Shown here one piece after another: positions 1 through 6,222 of a stretch of 19,756 nucleotides of DNA; positions within the stretch are counted from its first letter, which is position 1, and each line of letters begins with the position of its first letter. Both the position numbers and the translations under genes were made by a program. Under the pieces are notes generated by a model. The model saw only the letters and a program-made list of their open reading frames with translations, had not been told where the DNA came from and did not search any database. The stretch is from Phocaeicola_A sp963625535 (GTDB taxonomy: Bacteria; Bacteroidota; Bacteroidia; Bacteroidales; Bacteroidaceae): contig CAVFUK010000050.1 of the NCBI GenBank assembly GCA_963625535.1, positions 1 through 19,756 of the forward strand, written 5' to 3'.

Positions 1-846
1 TGGATGCAGTGGGGCACCTTCATGCCGCTCATGCGCAACCACTGCTCATCGCCCATGGTGAGTGAGCTCTATGCCTTCGGCAGCGAGGGCGACTGGTGCT
101 ACGATGTGATGAAATCGTACATCAAGCTGCGCTACCGCCTGTTGCCTTACATCTACAGCACGGCCGGCGACTGCGTGCTCAGCAGCGGAAGCATGATGCG
201 CGCCTTGGTGATGGATTTCCCATCAGACCGACAAGCCTCACAGCTCAACGACGAATACCTGTTCGGCCGTTCGCTGCTGGTGAAGCCTGTGACAGACCCG
301 CTCTACACCTGGAAGGATAAGGACAAGAATGGCCACCTCATCTACCCCGACGTGCGCAAGGCATCCGCTCCGGTGAACGTCTACTTGCCCAAGGGCGAGA
401 AGTGGATTGACTTCTGGACGAACGAAGTGTATGAAGGTGGACAGACCCTGCAGAAGGAATGCCCCATCGACATCATGCCGGTCTACGTCAGAGCCGGCAG
501 CATCATGCCCTTCGGACCCGAGGTGCAATATTCCGGCGAGAAGCCGTGGGACGACCTGGAGATTCGCGTCTACCCTGGAGCGAACGGCACCTTCACACTC
601 TACGAGGACGAGGGCGACAACTACAACTATGAGAAGGGAGCCTACTCGCTCATCCGCTTCAGCTACGACGACCAGAACCGTCGGCTCACCATCTCAGCGC
701 GCGAAGGCGACTTCAAGGGAATGCTCGTCAAGCGCCAATTCAGAGTGATATTGGTGGAGAAGGGACGTTGTGGCAGTGGCGACCAACCGATGAACACCAC
801 CAAGACGGTGGAGTACACGGGCGATGCCGTGAGCGTGACACTGTAA
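1..846 (+). CDS. Glycoside hydrolase family 31 (alpha-glucosidase/alpha-xylosidase type), C-terminal part, partial at the left edge
   Basis: The frame is open from base 1, so the N-terminus and the catalytic nucleophile region lie outside the window. The visible 281 codons begin inside the end of the (beta/alpha)8 barrel. The segment GTFMPLMRNH near the start matches the GH31 pattern of a W/Q-G-x-F-x-P-x-x-R-x-H stretch that lines the active site. Next come the helix YIKLRYRLLPYIYS and the strand region DEYLFGRSLLVKPV, typical of GH31 before the proximal beta domain. WIDFWTNEVYEGGQ and PVYVRAGSIMPFGP follow, the classic end of the family. The last ~90 residues, with IRVYPGANGTFTLYEDEGDNY, match the DUF5110-type C-terminal beta domain. 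The enzyme would release alpha-linked glucose or xylose from plant or storage glycans. Which substrate cannot be told from this part. The family is clear; the exact activity is inference. Confidence 0.9.
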   Translation, partial: WMQWGTFMPLMRNHCSSPMVSELYAFGSEGDWCYDVMKSYIKLRYRLLPYIYSTAGDCVLSSGSMMRALVMDFPSDRQASQLNDEYLFGRSLLVKPVTDPLYTWKDKDKNGHLIYPDVRKASAPVNVYLPKGEKWIDFWTNEVYEGGQTLQKECPIDIMPVYVRAGSIMPFGPEVQYSGEKPWDDLEIRVYPGANGTFTLYEDEGDNYNYEKGAYSLIRFSYDDQNRRLTISAREGDFKGMLVKRQFRVILVEKGRCGSGDQPMNTTKTVEYTGDAVSVTL

Positions 847-873
847 GTTAGTCCGCGGTAAAATACACCATAC

Positions 874-973
874 CACTCAAGTGCCAACGAGTATATAGGT
901 CAATGGACAACGAGTATAACACTCAAGTGCCGATGACCTATATACTCAATGGCACTTGGCCTATATACTCGTT
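874..973. repeat. Mosaic of short direct and inverted repeats
   Basis: Words recur within 100 bases. CACTCAAGTGCC occurs at 874-885 and 920-931, and its core occurs inverted as GGCACTTG at 951-958. AACGAGTATATAGG at 886-899 is inverted perfectly (14 bp) at 960-973. GAGTATATAGGTC is inverted again at 935-947, and a partial copy AACGAGTATA lies at 909-918. CAATGG is at 901-906 and 947-952. The block could fold into a long stem or into alternative stems. No open frame crosses it and no transposase is nearby. I do not recognise it as a named repeat family. Confidence 0.8.
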
Positions 974-1091
974 TTGCGATGAGTTATGCCTTTAATTTGG
1001 AGCAGGGCACATCCGATTTTCAACGACCGCGAACGCAATTGTCATCAAGCCGAGTGCTCGGCAAATCTCAAGCCCATATTCGCGAGTTTTA

Positions 1092-1133
1092 GGGGTCCTA
1101 GGCTCAAGGGGCCGAGACCCTAGGGCCATTTTT
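1092..1133 (+). terminator. Possible terminator after the GH31 gene
   Basis: Two CCTAGG-containing arms, GGTCCTAGGCTC at 1094-1105 and GAGACCCTAGGGCC at 1114-1127, can pair around the loop AAGGGGCC, with a small bulge. TTTTT follows at 1129-1133. It sits about 245 bases after the GH31 stop, which is far for a terminator, so this call is moderate. Both arms contain self-complementary words, so other folds are possible. Confidence 0.45.
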
Positions 1134-1225
1134 CATAGACCTCCGAGGGCACGAAAACTCCATGTTTTCTCGAGATTGTTCATGCCGGATGTGGCATGGG
1201 CGATTTTGCGTTTTATCGGTGTGGA

Positions 1226-1660
1226 TTATCTGCGTTTGCGGAAGAACTCCGTCATCAGGGCGGCGGCTTCGTCGGCCATTATGCCGGAGACCACCTCTGT
1301 CTTGGGATGGAGCGCATCCGGAGCGAACCGGCGGAAACCCCGCTTGTCGTCGGCAGCACCATAGACCACACGACCCAACTGTGCCCAGCCGATGGCTCCG
1401 GCACACATCACACACGGCTCTACGGTGACGTAGAGTGTGCAGTCGGTCAGATATTTGCCACCCAACGAATTGGCGGCGGCGGTGATGGCCTGCATCTCGG
1501 CATGGGCCGTCACATCGTGGAGCGTCTCGGTGAGGTTGTGCGCACGGGCAATAATGTTTCCCTTGCACACCACTACCGCGCCCACGGGCACTTCGCCCCT
1601 GTCGGCAGCGCGCCTAGCCTCGGCCAAAGCCTGCTTCATGTAGAACTGGTCGTCAGCCAT
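1226..1660 (-). CDS. tadA: tRNA-specific adenosine-34 deaminase TadA
   Basis: This zinc deaminase converts adenosine to inosine at the wobble position of tRNA-Arg(ACG), so that one tRNA can read several CGN codons. The 144-residue product is the normal size for TadA. It carries both signatures of the cytidine/adenosine deaminase fold: H53-A-E55 (zinc ligand and proton shuttle) and P82-C83-V-M-C86 (zinc ligands). The N-terminal stretch EARRAADRGEVPVGAVVV is typical of TadA, as opposed to free-nucleoside or guanine deaminases. The start ATG at 1658-1660 shares one base with the stop codon of the upstream small protein (TGATG), so the two are probably translationally coupled and co-transcribed. 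A short hairpin at 1181-1198 follows the stop. Confidence 0.96.
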   Translation of the reverse strand: MADDQFYMKQALAEARRAADRGEVPVGAVVVCKGNIIARAHNLTETLHDVTAHAEMQAITAAANSLGGKYLTDCTLYVTVEPCVMCAGAIGWAQLGRVVYGAADDKRGFRRFAPDALHPKTEVVSGIMADEAAALMTEFFRKRR

Positions 1661-1881
1661 CAGCGTCGCATCTCACTTTCGTTGAACAATGTAGGATAGT
1701 CCCTCTCCATGGTCCGGTAGATAAAGGCAAGCAACGTCTCGCGCATCCAACGTCCCTTGTTGGTAATCTTATACTTGGCGAGATGGCGCTCGATAATCCG
1801 CATCTCGTCCTCACTCATATAGCAGGCCATACGCTGGTCGCGTTTCGGGCCTCCGGGGGATACTCTGTCACGTTTCTTCAC
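1660..1881 (-). CDS. Small conserved-type protein with a ribbon-helix-helix-like layout, coupled to tadA
   Basis: I do not recognise a named family for these 73 residues. The N-terminus is very basic (KKRDR, PKRDQR). A short strand-like segment and two predicted helices follow (SEDEMRIIERHLAKY and GRWMRETLLAFIYRTMERD). This is the pattern of ribbon-helix-helix DNA-binding proteins, including MobC-like ones, but that is inference from pattern only. The frame opens with GTG at 1879-1881; the first in-frame ATG gives a 56-residue product starting at 1830. The stop TGA (1660-1662) shares one base with the tadA ATG, and a Bacteroides-type -7 box lies 21 bases upstream. Both facts support it as a real first gene of the operon. 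The start choice is uncertain. Confidence 0.65.
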   Translation of the reverse strand: MKKRDRVSPGGPKRDQRMACYMSEDEMRIIERHLAKYKITNKGRWMRETLLAFIYRTMERDYPTLFNESEMRR

Positions 1882-1902
1882 ATCGTCATTTTTAGTTGGT
1901 TA

Positions 1903-1935
1903 CAAAAATACTGCTAGTTATGGAATTACATCCAA
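1903..1935 (-). promoter_or_regulatory. Promoter of the small protein-tadA operon
   Basis: On the minus strand TATTTTTG (1903-1910) matches the Bacteroides -7 consensus TAnnTTTG exactly. TTGG at 1932-1935 is a 3-of-4-type approximation to the -33 TTTG box, with a 21-base spacer. Transcription would start near 1896, leaving a very short leader before the GTG at 1881. Confidence 0.5.
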
Positions 1936-1945
1936 TAATATTCAT

Positions 1946-1953
1946 TATTTTTG
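1946..1953 (+). promoter_or_regulatory. -7 box of the yraN promoter
   Basis: TATTTTTG matches TAnnTTTG exactly and ends 12 bases before the chosen yraN ATG at 1966. No clear TTTG -33 box lies at the expected distance. It faces away from the minus-strand promoter at 1903-1935, making this a compact divergent promoter region. The predicted leader is very short. Confidence 0.4.
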
Positions 1954-1965
1954 CAAAAACTTTAT

Positions 1966-2331
1966 ATGGCAAAGCATAATGTACTGGGGATGGACGGTGA
2001 AACGATTGCCGCGGACTATCTGAAGGAGCATGGCTACACCATCCGACACTGTAATTGGCGGAGCGGACACAAGGAGCTGGACATCGTGGCGGAAAAGGCC
2101 GGCGAGCTGGTGGTGGTGGAGGTGAAGACACGAACCTCTGACCGATACGGCAACCCAGAAGATGCCGTCACCCCACGCAAGATACGCAACATCGTGACCT
2201 CCACCGACGCCTACCTACGGATGTTCGACATAGACCTGCCCGTTCGCTTCGACGTCATCACCATCACCGGCAGCAAGGATGCATTGCATATCGAGCATAT
2301 CCCAGAGGCTTTCTTCCCTCCGGTTTGGTAA
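1966..2331 (+). CDS. yraN: YraN/UPF0102 family putative endonuclease-like protein
   Basis: The 121-residue product matches the UPF0102 family, small proteins with a restriction-endonuclease-like core. Their cellular role is not settled; links to recombination or Holliday-junction processing have been proposed. Visible features are the N-terminal helix with G8-M-D-G-E12-T-I-A-A and Y18-L, then N30-W-R, the acidic pair E37-L-D39-I, and E52-V-K54-T-R. The last two form the PD-(D/E)xK-like metal site. The ending FDVITITG...IEHIPEAF is also typical. A TTG five codons upstream (1951) keeps the frame open, but it overlaps the -7 box, so the ATG at 1966 is preferred. About 100 bases separate it from birA, with no promoter visible between, so they may be co-transcribed. 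Confidence 0.9.
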   Translation: MAKHNVLGMDGETIAADYLKEHGYTIRHCNWRSGHKELDIVAEKAGELVVVEVKTRTSDRYGNPEDAVTPRKIRNIVTSTDAYLRMFDIDLPVRFDVITITGSKDALHIEHIPEAFFPPVW

Positions 2332-2431
2332 GCGCATGGAATGGGAGTTGTCAGGCGACCGAGACGACGAGCAAACCTTAACAGCCTGCGATGGAGCATT
2401 AAATGAATTGACACGAAAAAGAAACTGAAGC

Positions 2432-3178
2432 ATGATTAGCAATGAAATAGCCCAGATGGTGTATATTCCCCAGACGGATTCCACCAACAACTTTGTGAAG
2501 AACTTTGCGCAACTCTATGCACAAAGCGAGTTTGTAGTGGCCTACACGGACTTCCAGACAAGCGGACGCGGACAGCGCGGCAACTCGTGGGAGTCGGAGC
2601 AAGGCAAGAACCTGCTCTTCAGTCTGCTGTGCCGTCCCACCTTCGTGAAGGCTGACCGACAGTTTGCCCTCTCGCAAGCCATCTCGCTGAGCATCAAGGA
2701 GGAGCTGGACACCATAGCCGAAGGGTTCCGCATCAAATGGCCCAATGACATCTATTGGCAGGAGCGGAAAATAGGCGGCATCCTCATAGAGAACGAGCTG
2801 AGCGGCCGCAACCTGGACGCCTGCATCATCGGTGTGGGACTCAACCTAAACCAGTACGAATTCATGAGTGACGCACCCAACCCCGTCTCGCTATGGCAAA
2901 TCACGGGCACGGACCACGACGCCACCACCCTGCTGGAGCGCATCGTCACCCGATTCTATAAATACTATCAACAGATAAAGGCAGGGACGACCGAAGAGGT
3001 TGAGAGCAGATACCACGACGCACTGCTACGCATCGACGGCTACTACACTTACCGCGACGAGACAGGGACCTTCGAAGCCCGCATCCACCACATCGAGCCG
3101 GACGGACACTTGGTATTGGAGGACCGCGAGGGCAAGCTCCGCCCCTACAACTTCAAGGAGGTGGTCTACGTGTTCTAA
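2432..3178 (+). CDS. birA: Biotin--[acetyl-CoA-carboxylase] ligase, short form without HTH
   Basis: The enzyme activates biotin with ATP and transfers it to the lysine of biotin carboxyl carrier proteins, which feeds fatty acid synthesis. The 248 residues cover the catalytic domain with the family motifs in order: T15-D-S-T-N near the start, G45-R-G-Q-R-G-N-S-W (biotinyl-AMP loop), K102-W-P-N-D, K113-I-G-G-I-L-I-E, and GVGLNLNQ. A small C-terminal SH3-like domain follows (GTFEARIHHIEPDGHLVLEDREG). The protein begins directly with the catalytic fold, so there is no winged-helix repressor domain. Unlike E. coli BirA it should not regulate biotin genes by itself. It is the second gene after yraN, and a strong hairpin at 3265-3312 follows. 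Confidence 0.96.
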   Translation: MISNEIAQMVYIPQTDSTNNFVKNFAQLYAQSEFVVAYTDFQTSGRGQRGNSWESEQGKNLLFSLLCRPTFVKADRQFALSQAISLSIKEELDTIAEGFRIKWPNDIYWQERKIGGILIENELSGRNLDACIIGVGLNLNQYEFMSDAPNPVSLWQITGTDHDATTLLERIVTRFYKYYQQIKAGTTEEVESRYHDALLRIDGYYTYRDETGTFEARIHHIEPDGHLVLEDREGKLRPYNFKEVVYVF

Positions 3179-3264
3179 GGTTTCACTTCCACAAAATCCC
3201 CTGGGCTCACACGGCTAACACGCCTCTTAGAAGCCCGATGAATAAAGCTCTTACGAGAAAACAA

Positions 3265-3312
3265 TAAGCCCCGATAACTGACGAAAAAACGTTCTTCAGC
3301 AATCGGGGCTTA
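3265..3312. terminator. Bidirectional terminator between birA and trpS
   Basis: TAAGCCCCGAT (3265-3275) and ATCGGGGCTTA (3302-3312) form a perfect 11-bp stem. The 26-base loop has its own weak inner pairing (CTGA/TCAG and ACG/CGT). It lies between the converging birA and trpS genes. On the minus strand it is followed by TTGTTTTCT, so it is a better terminator for trpS, whose stop is 14 bases away. Confidence 0.8.
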
Positions 3313-3325
3313 CTATATAATCTTA

Positions 3326-4411
3326 CTAACCGTTGTACTTGGCGGCTTGCTGAGCTATCAGGTCGGCATCCTCGAAATAATCGATGCGCATAGCCTTGCG
3401 TACATCCGCCAGCGTCTGTGCAGCCACGGCACGAGCGGTCTCGCTACCCTGCTTCAGCATCTGGAACACGGCGGGGATGTCCTTCTCGAACTCCTTACGA
3501 CGAGCACGGATAGGCTCTAGCTCCTCCTCCAGTATGGCGTTGAGGAAGCGCTTCACCTTCACGTCGCCCAGACCGCCACGGGTGTAGTGGTCCTTCAGTT
3601 CCTGCAGGTTGGCATAGTCGGTCAGGTATTTGCCGAAGTGCTCAGGTTTGCAGAAGGCGTCGAGGTAAGTGAACACGGTGTTTCCCTCCAGTTTGCCGGG
3701 GTCGGTCACCTTGATGTGGGTGGGGTCGGTGTACATGCCCATCACCTTCTTCTTCACATCCTCGGCAGTGTCGGACAGGTAGACGCAGTTGCCGAGCGAC
3801 TTGCTCATCTTGGCCTTACCGTCCGTTCCCGGCAGACGCAGACAGGCAGCGTTGTTGGGCAACAGAATTTGCGGTTCCACGAGTACCTCGCCATAGGTGC
3901 CATTGAAACGACGGACAATCTCGCGAGCCTGCTCTATCATCGGCTCCTGGTCCTCGCCGGCAGGCACGGTAGTGGCCTTGAAGGCGGTGATGTCGGCAGC
4001 CTGACTGATGGGGTAACAGAAGAATCCCACGGGGATGGTGTTCTCGAAGTTACGCATCTGAATCTCGGTCTTCACCGTAGGGTTACGCTGCAGGCGAGAG
4101 ACGGTGACCAGGTTCATGTAGTAGAACGAGAGTTCGCACAGCTCCGGTATCTGCGACTGGATGAAGACGATGGACTTGGTGGGGTCGATGCCGCAAGAGA
4201 GGTAGTCGAGAGCCACTTCGATGATGTTCTGACGAATCTTCTCGGGATTGTCGGCATTGTCGGTGAGCGCTTGCGCGTCGGCAATGAAGATAAACACTTT
4301 CTCGTAGTCGCCCGAGTTTTGCAGTTCCACCCGACGACGCAGTGAACCCACGTAGTGTCCTAGGTGGAGTTTTCCGGTGGGACGGTCGCCCGTCAATATG
4401 ATTTTTCCCAT
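3326..4411 (-). CDS. trpS: Tryptophan--tRNA ligase
   Basis: This class I aminoacyl-tRNA synthetase charges tRNA-Trp. From the chosen ATG the product has 361 residues, somewhat longer than the roughly 330 of many bacterial forms. It shows the TrpS N-terminus IILTGDRPTGKLHLGHYVGSL-like core with the HIGH-type motif H16-L-G-H19. Further on are FIADAQALTDN, the AGEDQ tryptophan/ATP site, and the K201-M-S-K-S205 loop. The open frame runs 30 codons further upstream to 4501, but that extension crosses a perfect promoter at 4437-4468. Translation therefore must start at the ATG at 4409-4411, in front of the conserved core. guaB lies upstream in the same direction. The promoter and the inverted repeat between them suggest separate transcription. 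Confidence 0.96.
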   Translation of the reverse strand: MGKIILTGDRPTGKLHLGHYVGSLRRRVELQNSGDYEKVFIFIADAQALTDNADNPEKIRQNIIEVALDYLSCGIDPTKSIVFIQSQIPELCELSFYYMNLVTVSRLQRNPTVKTEIQMRNFENTIPVGFFCYPISQAADITAFKATTVPAGEDQEPMIEQAREIVRRFNGTYGEVLVEPQILLPNNAACLRLPGTDGKAKMSKSLGNCVYLSDTAEDVKKKVMGMYTDPTHIKVTDPGKLEGNTVFTYLDAFCKPEHFGKYLTDYANLQELKDHYTRGGLGDVKVKRFLNAILEEELEPIRARRKEFEKDIPAVFQMLKQGSETARAVAAQTLADVRKAMRIDYFEDADLIAQQAAKYNG

Positions 4412-4436
4412 AACTATGTTCTTTTTATTCTGCGTG

Positions 4437-4468
4437 CAAAGATAAGATAAGCGGCCGTCTATTCCAAA
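4437..4468 (-). promoter_or_regulatory. trpS promoter, perfect Bacteroides consensus
   Basis: On the minus strand TTTG (4465-4468), a 20-base spacer and TATCTTTG (4437-4444) match the -33/-7 consensus at every defined position. Initiation is expected near 4430, giving a leader of about 20 bases before the trpS ATG. Confidence 0.75.
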
Positions 4469-4480
4469 ATAGCGGCCGCT
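4450..4480. repeat. Inverted repeat overlapping the trpS promoter
   Basis: AGCGGCCG-T-CTATT (4450-4463) is the reverse complement of AATAGCGGCCGCT (4468-4480), except for one extra T, with a 4-base loop CCAA. The repeat covers the -33 box and most of the spacer of the trpS promoter. It also lies downstream of guaB, so it may act as a guaB terminator, as an operator, or both. No T run follows directly on the minus strand. Confidence 0.7.
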
Positions 4481-4535
4481 CTTTTTCGTTGGTCTCTCCA
4501 CAACGGGGTGGAGGGAATCCTATTTTCTTAGTCTT

Positions 4536-6011
4536 TTACTCAGGACGACTGTAGTTAGGAGCCTCGCTGGTGATGGACACATCGTGCGGGTGGCTCTCCA
4601 ACACACCGGCGTTGGTGATGCGGGTGAACTTGGCGTCGTGGAGTTTCTCGATGTTGCGAGCACCGCAGTATCCCATGCCCGAGCGCAAGCCACCTACCAA
4701 CTGGTAGATTACCTCGTAGAGGGTTCCCTTGTAAGGCACGCGGGCAGCGATGCCTTCGGGCACCAGCTTCTTCACATCGGTGGTTCCGCTCTGGAAGTAG
4801 CGGTCCTTGGAACCGTTTTCCATGGCCTCCAGTGAGCCCATGCCGCGGTATGACTTGAACTTACGGCCGTTGAAAATGATGGTGTCGCCCGGCGACTCCT
4901 CGGTGCCGGCTACCAGCGATCCGATCATCACGCTGTAGCCTCCGGCTGCCAATGCCTTCACCACATCGCCCGAATAGCGCAGACCGCCGTCGGCAATCAA
5001 AGGAACTCCGGTTCCCTTCAAGGCTTTGGCCACGTCGTAAACGGCTGTCAGCTGGGGCACTCCCACGCCGGCAATGATGCGGGTGGTGCAGATGGAACCC
5101 GGACCGATGCCTACCTTGATGGCGTCGGCTCCTGCCTCCACCAGTGCCAAGGCAGCTTCGCCTGTAGCTACATTACCTACCACGATGTCGATATTGGGGA
5201 ATTCACGTTTTGCCTCTTTCAACTTCTGGATGACGGAAAAGGAATGACCATGGGCTGTGTCGATGACGATGGCATCGGCTCCGGCATTGATGAGGGCACG
5301 CATACGCTCCAACGTGTCGTTGGTGACGCCCACACCGGCAGCTACGCGCAGACGACCTTTCTCGTCCTTGCAAGCCATGGGTTTATCCTTCGCCTTGGTG
5401 ATGTCCTTATAGGTGATCAAGCCCACGAGTTTGCCGTCCTTGTCCACCACGGGGAGTTTCTCAATCTTGTTCTCCTGCAGGATGTGTGCGGCAGCCTCCA
5501 TGTCGGTCTGTTGGCTGGTGGTGACGATGTTCTCCTTTGTCATCACGTTCTCGATGCCCTTGTCCAAATCGCCCTCGAAACGGAGGTCACGGTTGGTGAC
5601 GATACCCACCAGGTAGTTCTGGTCGTCCACAACGGGGATACCGCCAATGTGGTATTCGGACATGATGGCCAGCGCATCGCGTACGGTGGAGCCGCACTTG
5701 ATGGTGATGGGGTCGTAAATCATTCCGTTCTCGGCACGTTTCACGATAGCCACCTGATGTGCCTGTTCCTCGATGGACATATTCTTGTGTATCACGCCGA
5801 TTCCTCCCTCGCGTGCAATGGCGATAGCCATCTTAGCCTCGGTGACAGTGTCCATGGCAGCTGTCACAAAAGGAATCTTCAACTCAATGTGGCGGGAGAA
5901 CTTTGTAGTCAGTTCGACTTCGCGCGGTAGTACTTCGGAGTAAGATGGAATCAGAAGAACGTCATCATACGTCAATCCGTCCATAACAACTTTATCTGCA
6001 ATAAATGACAT
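4536..6011 (-). CDS. guaB: Inosine-5'-monophosphate dehydrogenase
   Basis: The enzyme oxidises IMP to XMP with NAD+, the committed step to guanine nucleotides. The 491-residue product has the usual IMPDH layout. It starts with the barrel opening LTYDDVLLIPSYSEVLPREV and continues to TAAMDTVTEAKMAIAIAREGG. Two CBS domains are inserted at about residues 90-205 (with ISEYHIGGIPVVDD-like and NKIEKLPVVDKDGKLVGLIT repeats). The second half of the barrel carries the catalytic loop GIGPGSIC-TTR with Cys308, then IADGGLRYSGD, the flap region KKLVPEGIAARVPYKG, and the C-terminal potassium-site region. The frame opens 12 codons further upstream, but that part lies on the promoter; ATG at 6009-6011 matches the family start. 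A promoter is at 6045-6052. Confidence 0.97.
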   Translation of the reverse strand: MSFIADKVVMDGLTYDDVLLIPSYSEVLPREVELTTKFSRHIELKIPFVTAAMDTVTEAKMAIAIAREGGIGVIHKNMSIEEQAHQVAIVKRAENGMIYDPITIKCGSTVRDALAIMSEYHIGGIPVVDDQNYLVGIVTNRDLRFEGDLDKGIENVMTKENIVTTSQQTDMEAAAHILQENKIEKLPVVDKDGKLVGLITYKDITKAKDKPMACKDEKGRLRVAAGVGVTNDTLERMRALINAGADAIVIDTAHGHSFSVIQKLKEAKREFPNIDIVVGNVATGEAALALVEAGADAIKVGIGPGSICTTRIIAGVGVPQLTAVYDVAKALKGTGVPLIADGGLRYSGDVVKALAAGGYSVMIGSLVAGTEESPGDTIIFNGRKFKSYRGMGSLEAMENGSKDRYFQSGTTDVKKLVPEGIAARVPYKGTLYEVIYQLVGGLRSGMGYCGARNIEKLHDAKFTRITNAGVLESHPHDVSITSEAPNYSRPE

Positions 6012-6044
6012 AAGACTTATTTTTGCTTTTGAAATTATTGCGTG

Positions 6045-6052
6045 CAAATATA
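6045..6052 (-). promoter_or_regulatory. -7 box of the guaB promoter
   Basis: TATATTTG on the minus strand matches TAnnTTTG exactly, about 34 bases before the guaB ATG. The -33 region has TGTG at a 19-base spacing, a three-of-four match to TTTG. The first transcribed bases GCACGCA are the same as those after the trpS -7 box. Confidence 0.55.
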
Positions 6053-6138
6053 CGGTTTTTTATTAAATAACCACAGATAGAGGCCCAAGGTTTTCATCCA
6101 CGAAACACAGATTAACGAGGATTAACGAAGCGAGGACA

Positions 6139-6192
6139 CGAACCGAAGCCGTTGCTCCTACCCCAACGGGCGGTGGCAACGGCTTCGGTTCG
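6139..6192 (-). terminator. Strong hairpin after recQ
   Basis: CGAACCGAAGCCGTTGC (6139-6155) and GCAACGGCTTCGGTTCG (6176-6192) form a perfect 17-bp stem with a 20-base loop. It begins 30 bases after the recQ stop on the minus strand. The sequence after it on that strand is TGTCCTCGCTTCG, without a T run, so it may end transcription weakly or mainly protect the 3' end. Confidence 0.7.
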
Positions 6193-6222
6193 TTCGTTAT
6201 GATTCCCTACAGAGGGAGTTTG

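Larger units (their letters stand above)
847..1225. other. Non-coding gap between convergent GH31 and tadA
   Basis: About 380 bases with no credible gene. The open frames crossing its right part (for example 1196-1699 on the plus strand) are shadows of tadA. It holds a mosaic inverted repeat at 874-973, a near-palindrome at 1049-1062 (GCCGAG-TG-CTCGGC), a CCTAGG-rich hairpin with a T run at 1092-1133, and a 6-bp hairpin CATGCC/GGCATG at 1181-1198 just past the tadA stop on the minus strand. Confidence 0.8.

Noticed and set aside
874..973. Could the repeat block be a CRISPR array?
   Set aside because: The repeats are short, unequally spaced and in both orientations, with no constant spacers and no cas genes nearby.
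3587..4345. Plus-strand open frame of 252 codons opposite trpS
   Set aside because: Antisense shadow of trpS with no recognisable motif.
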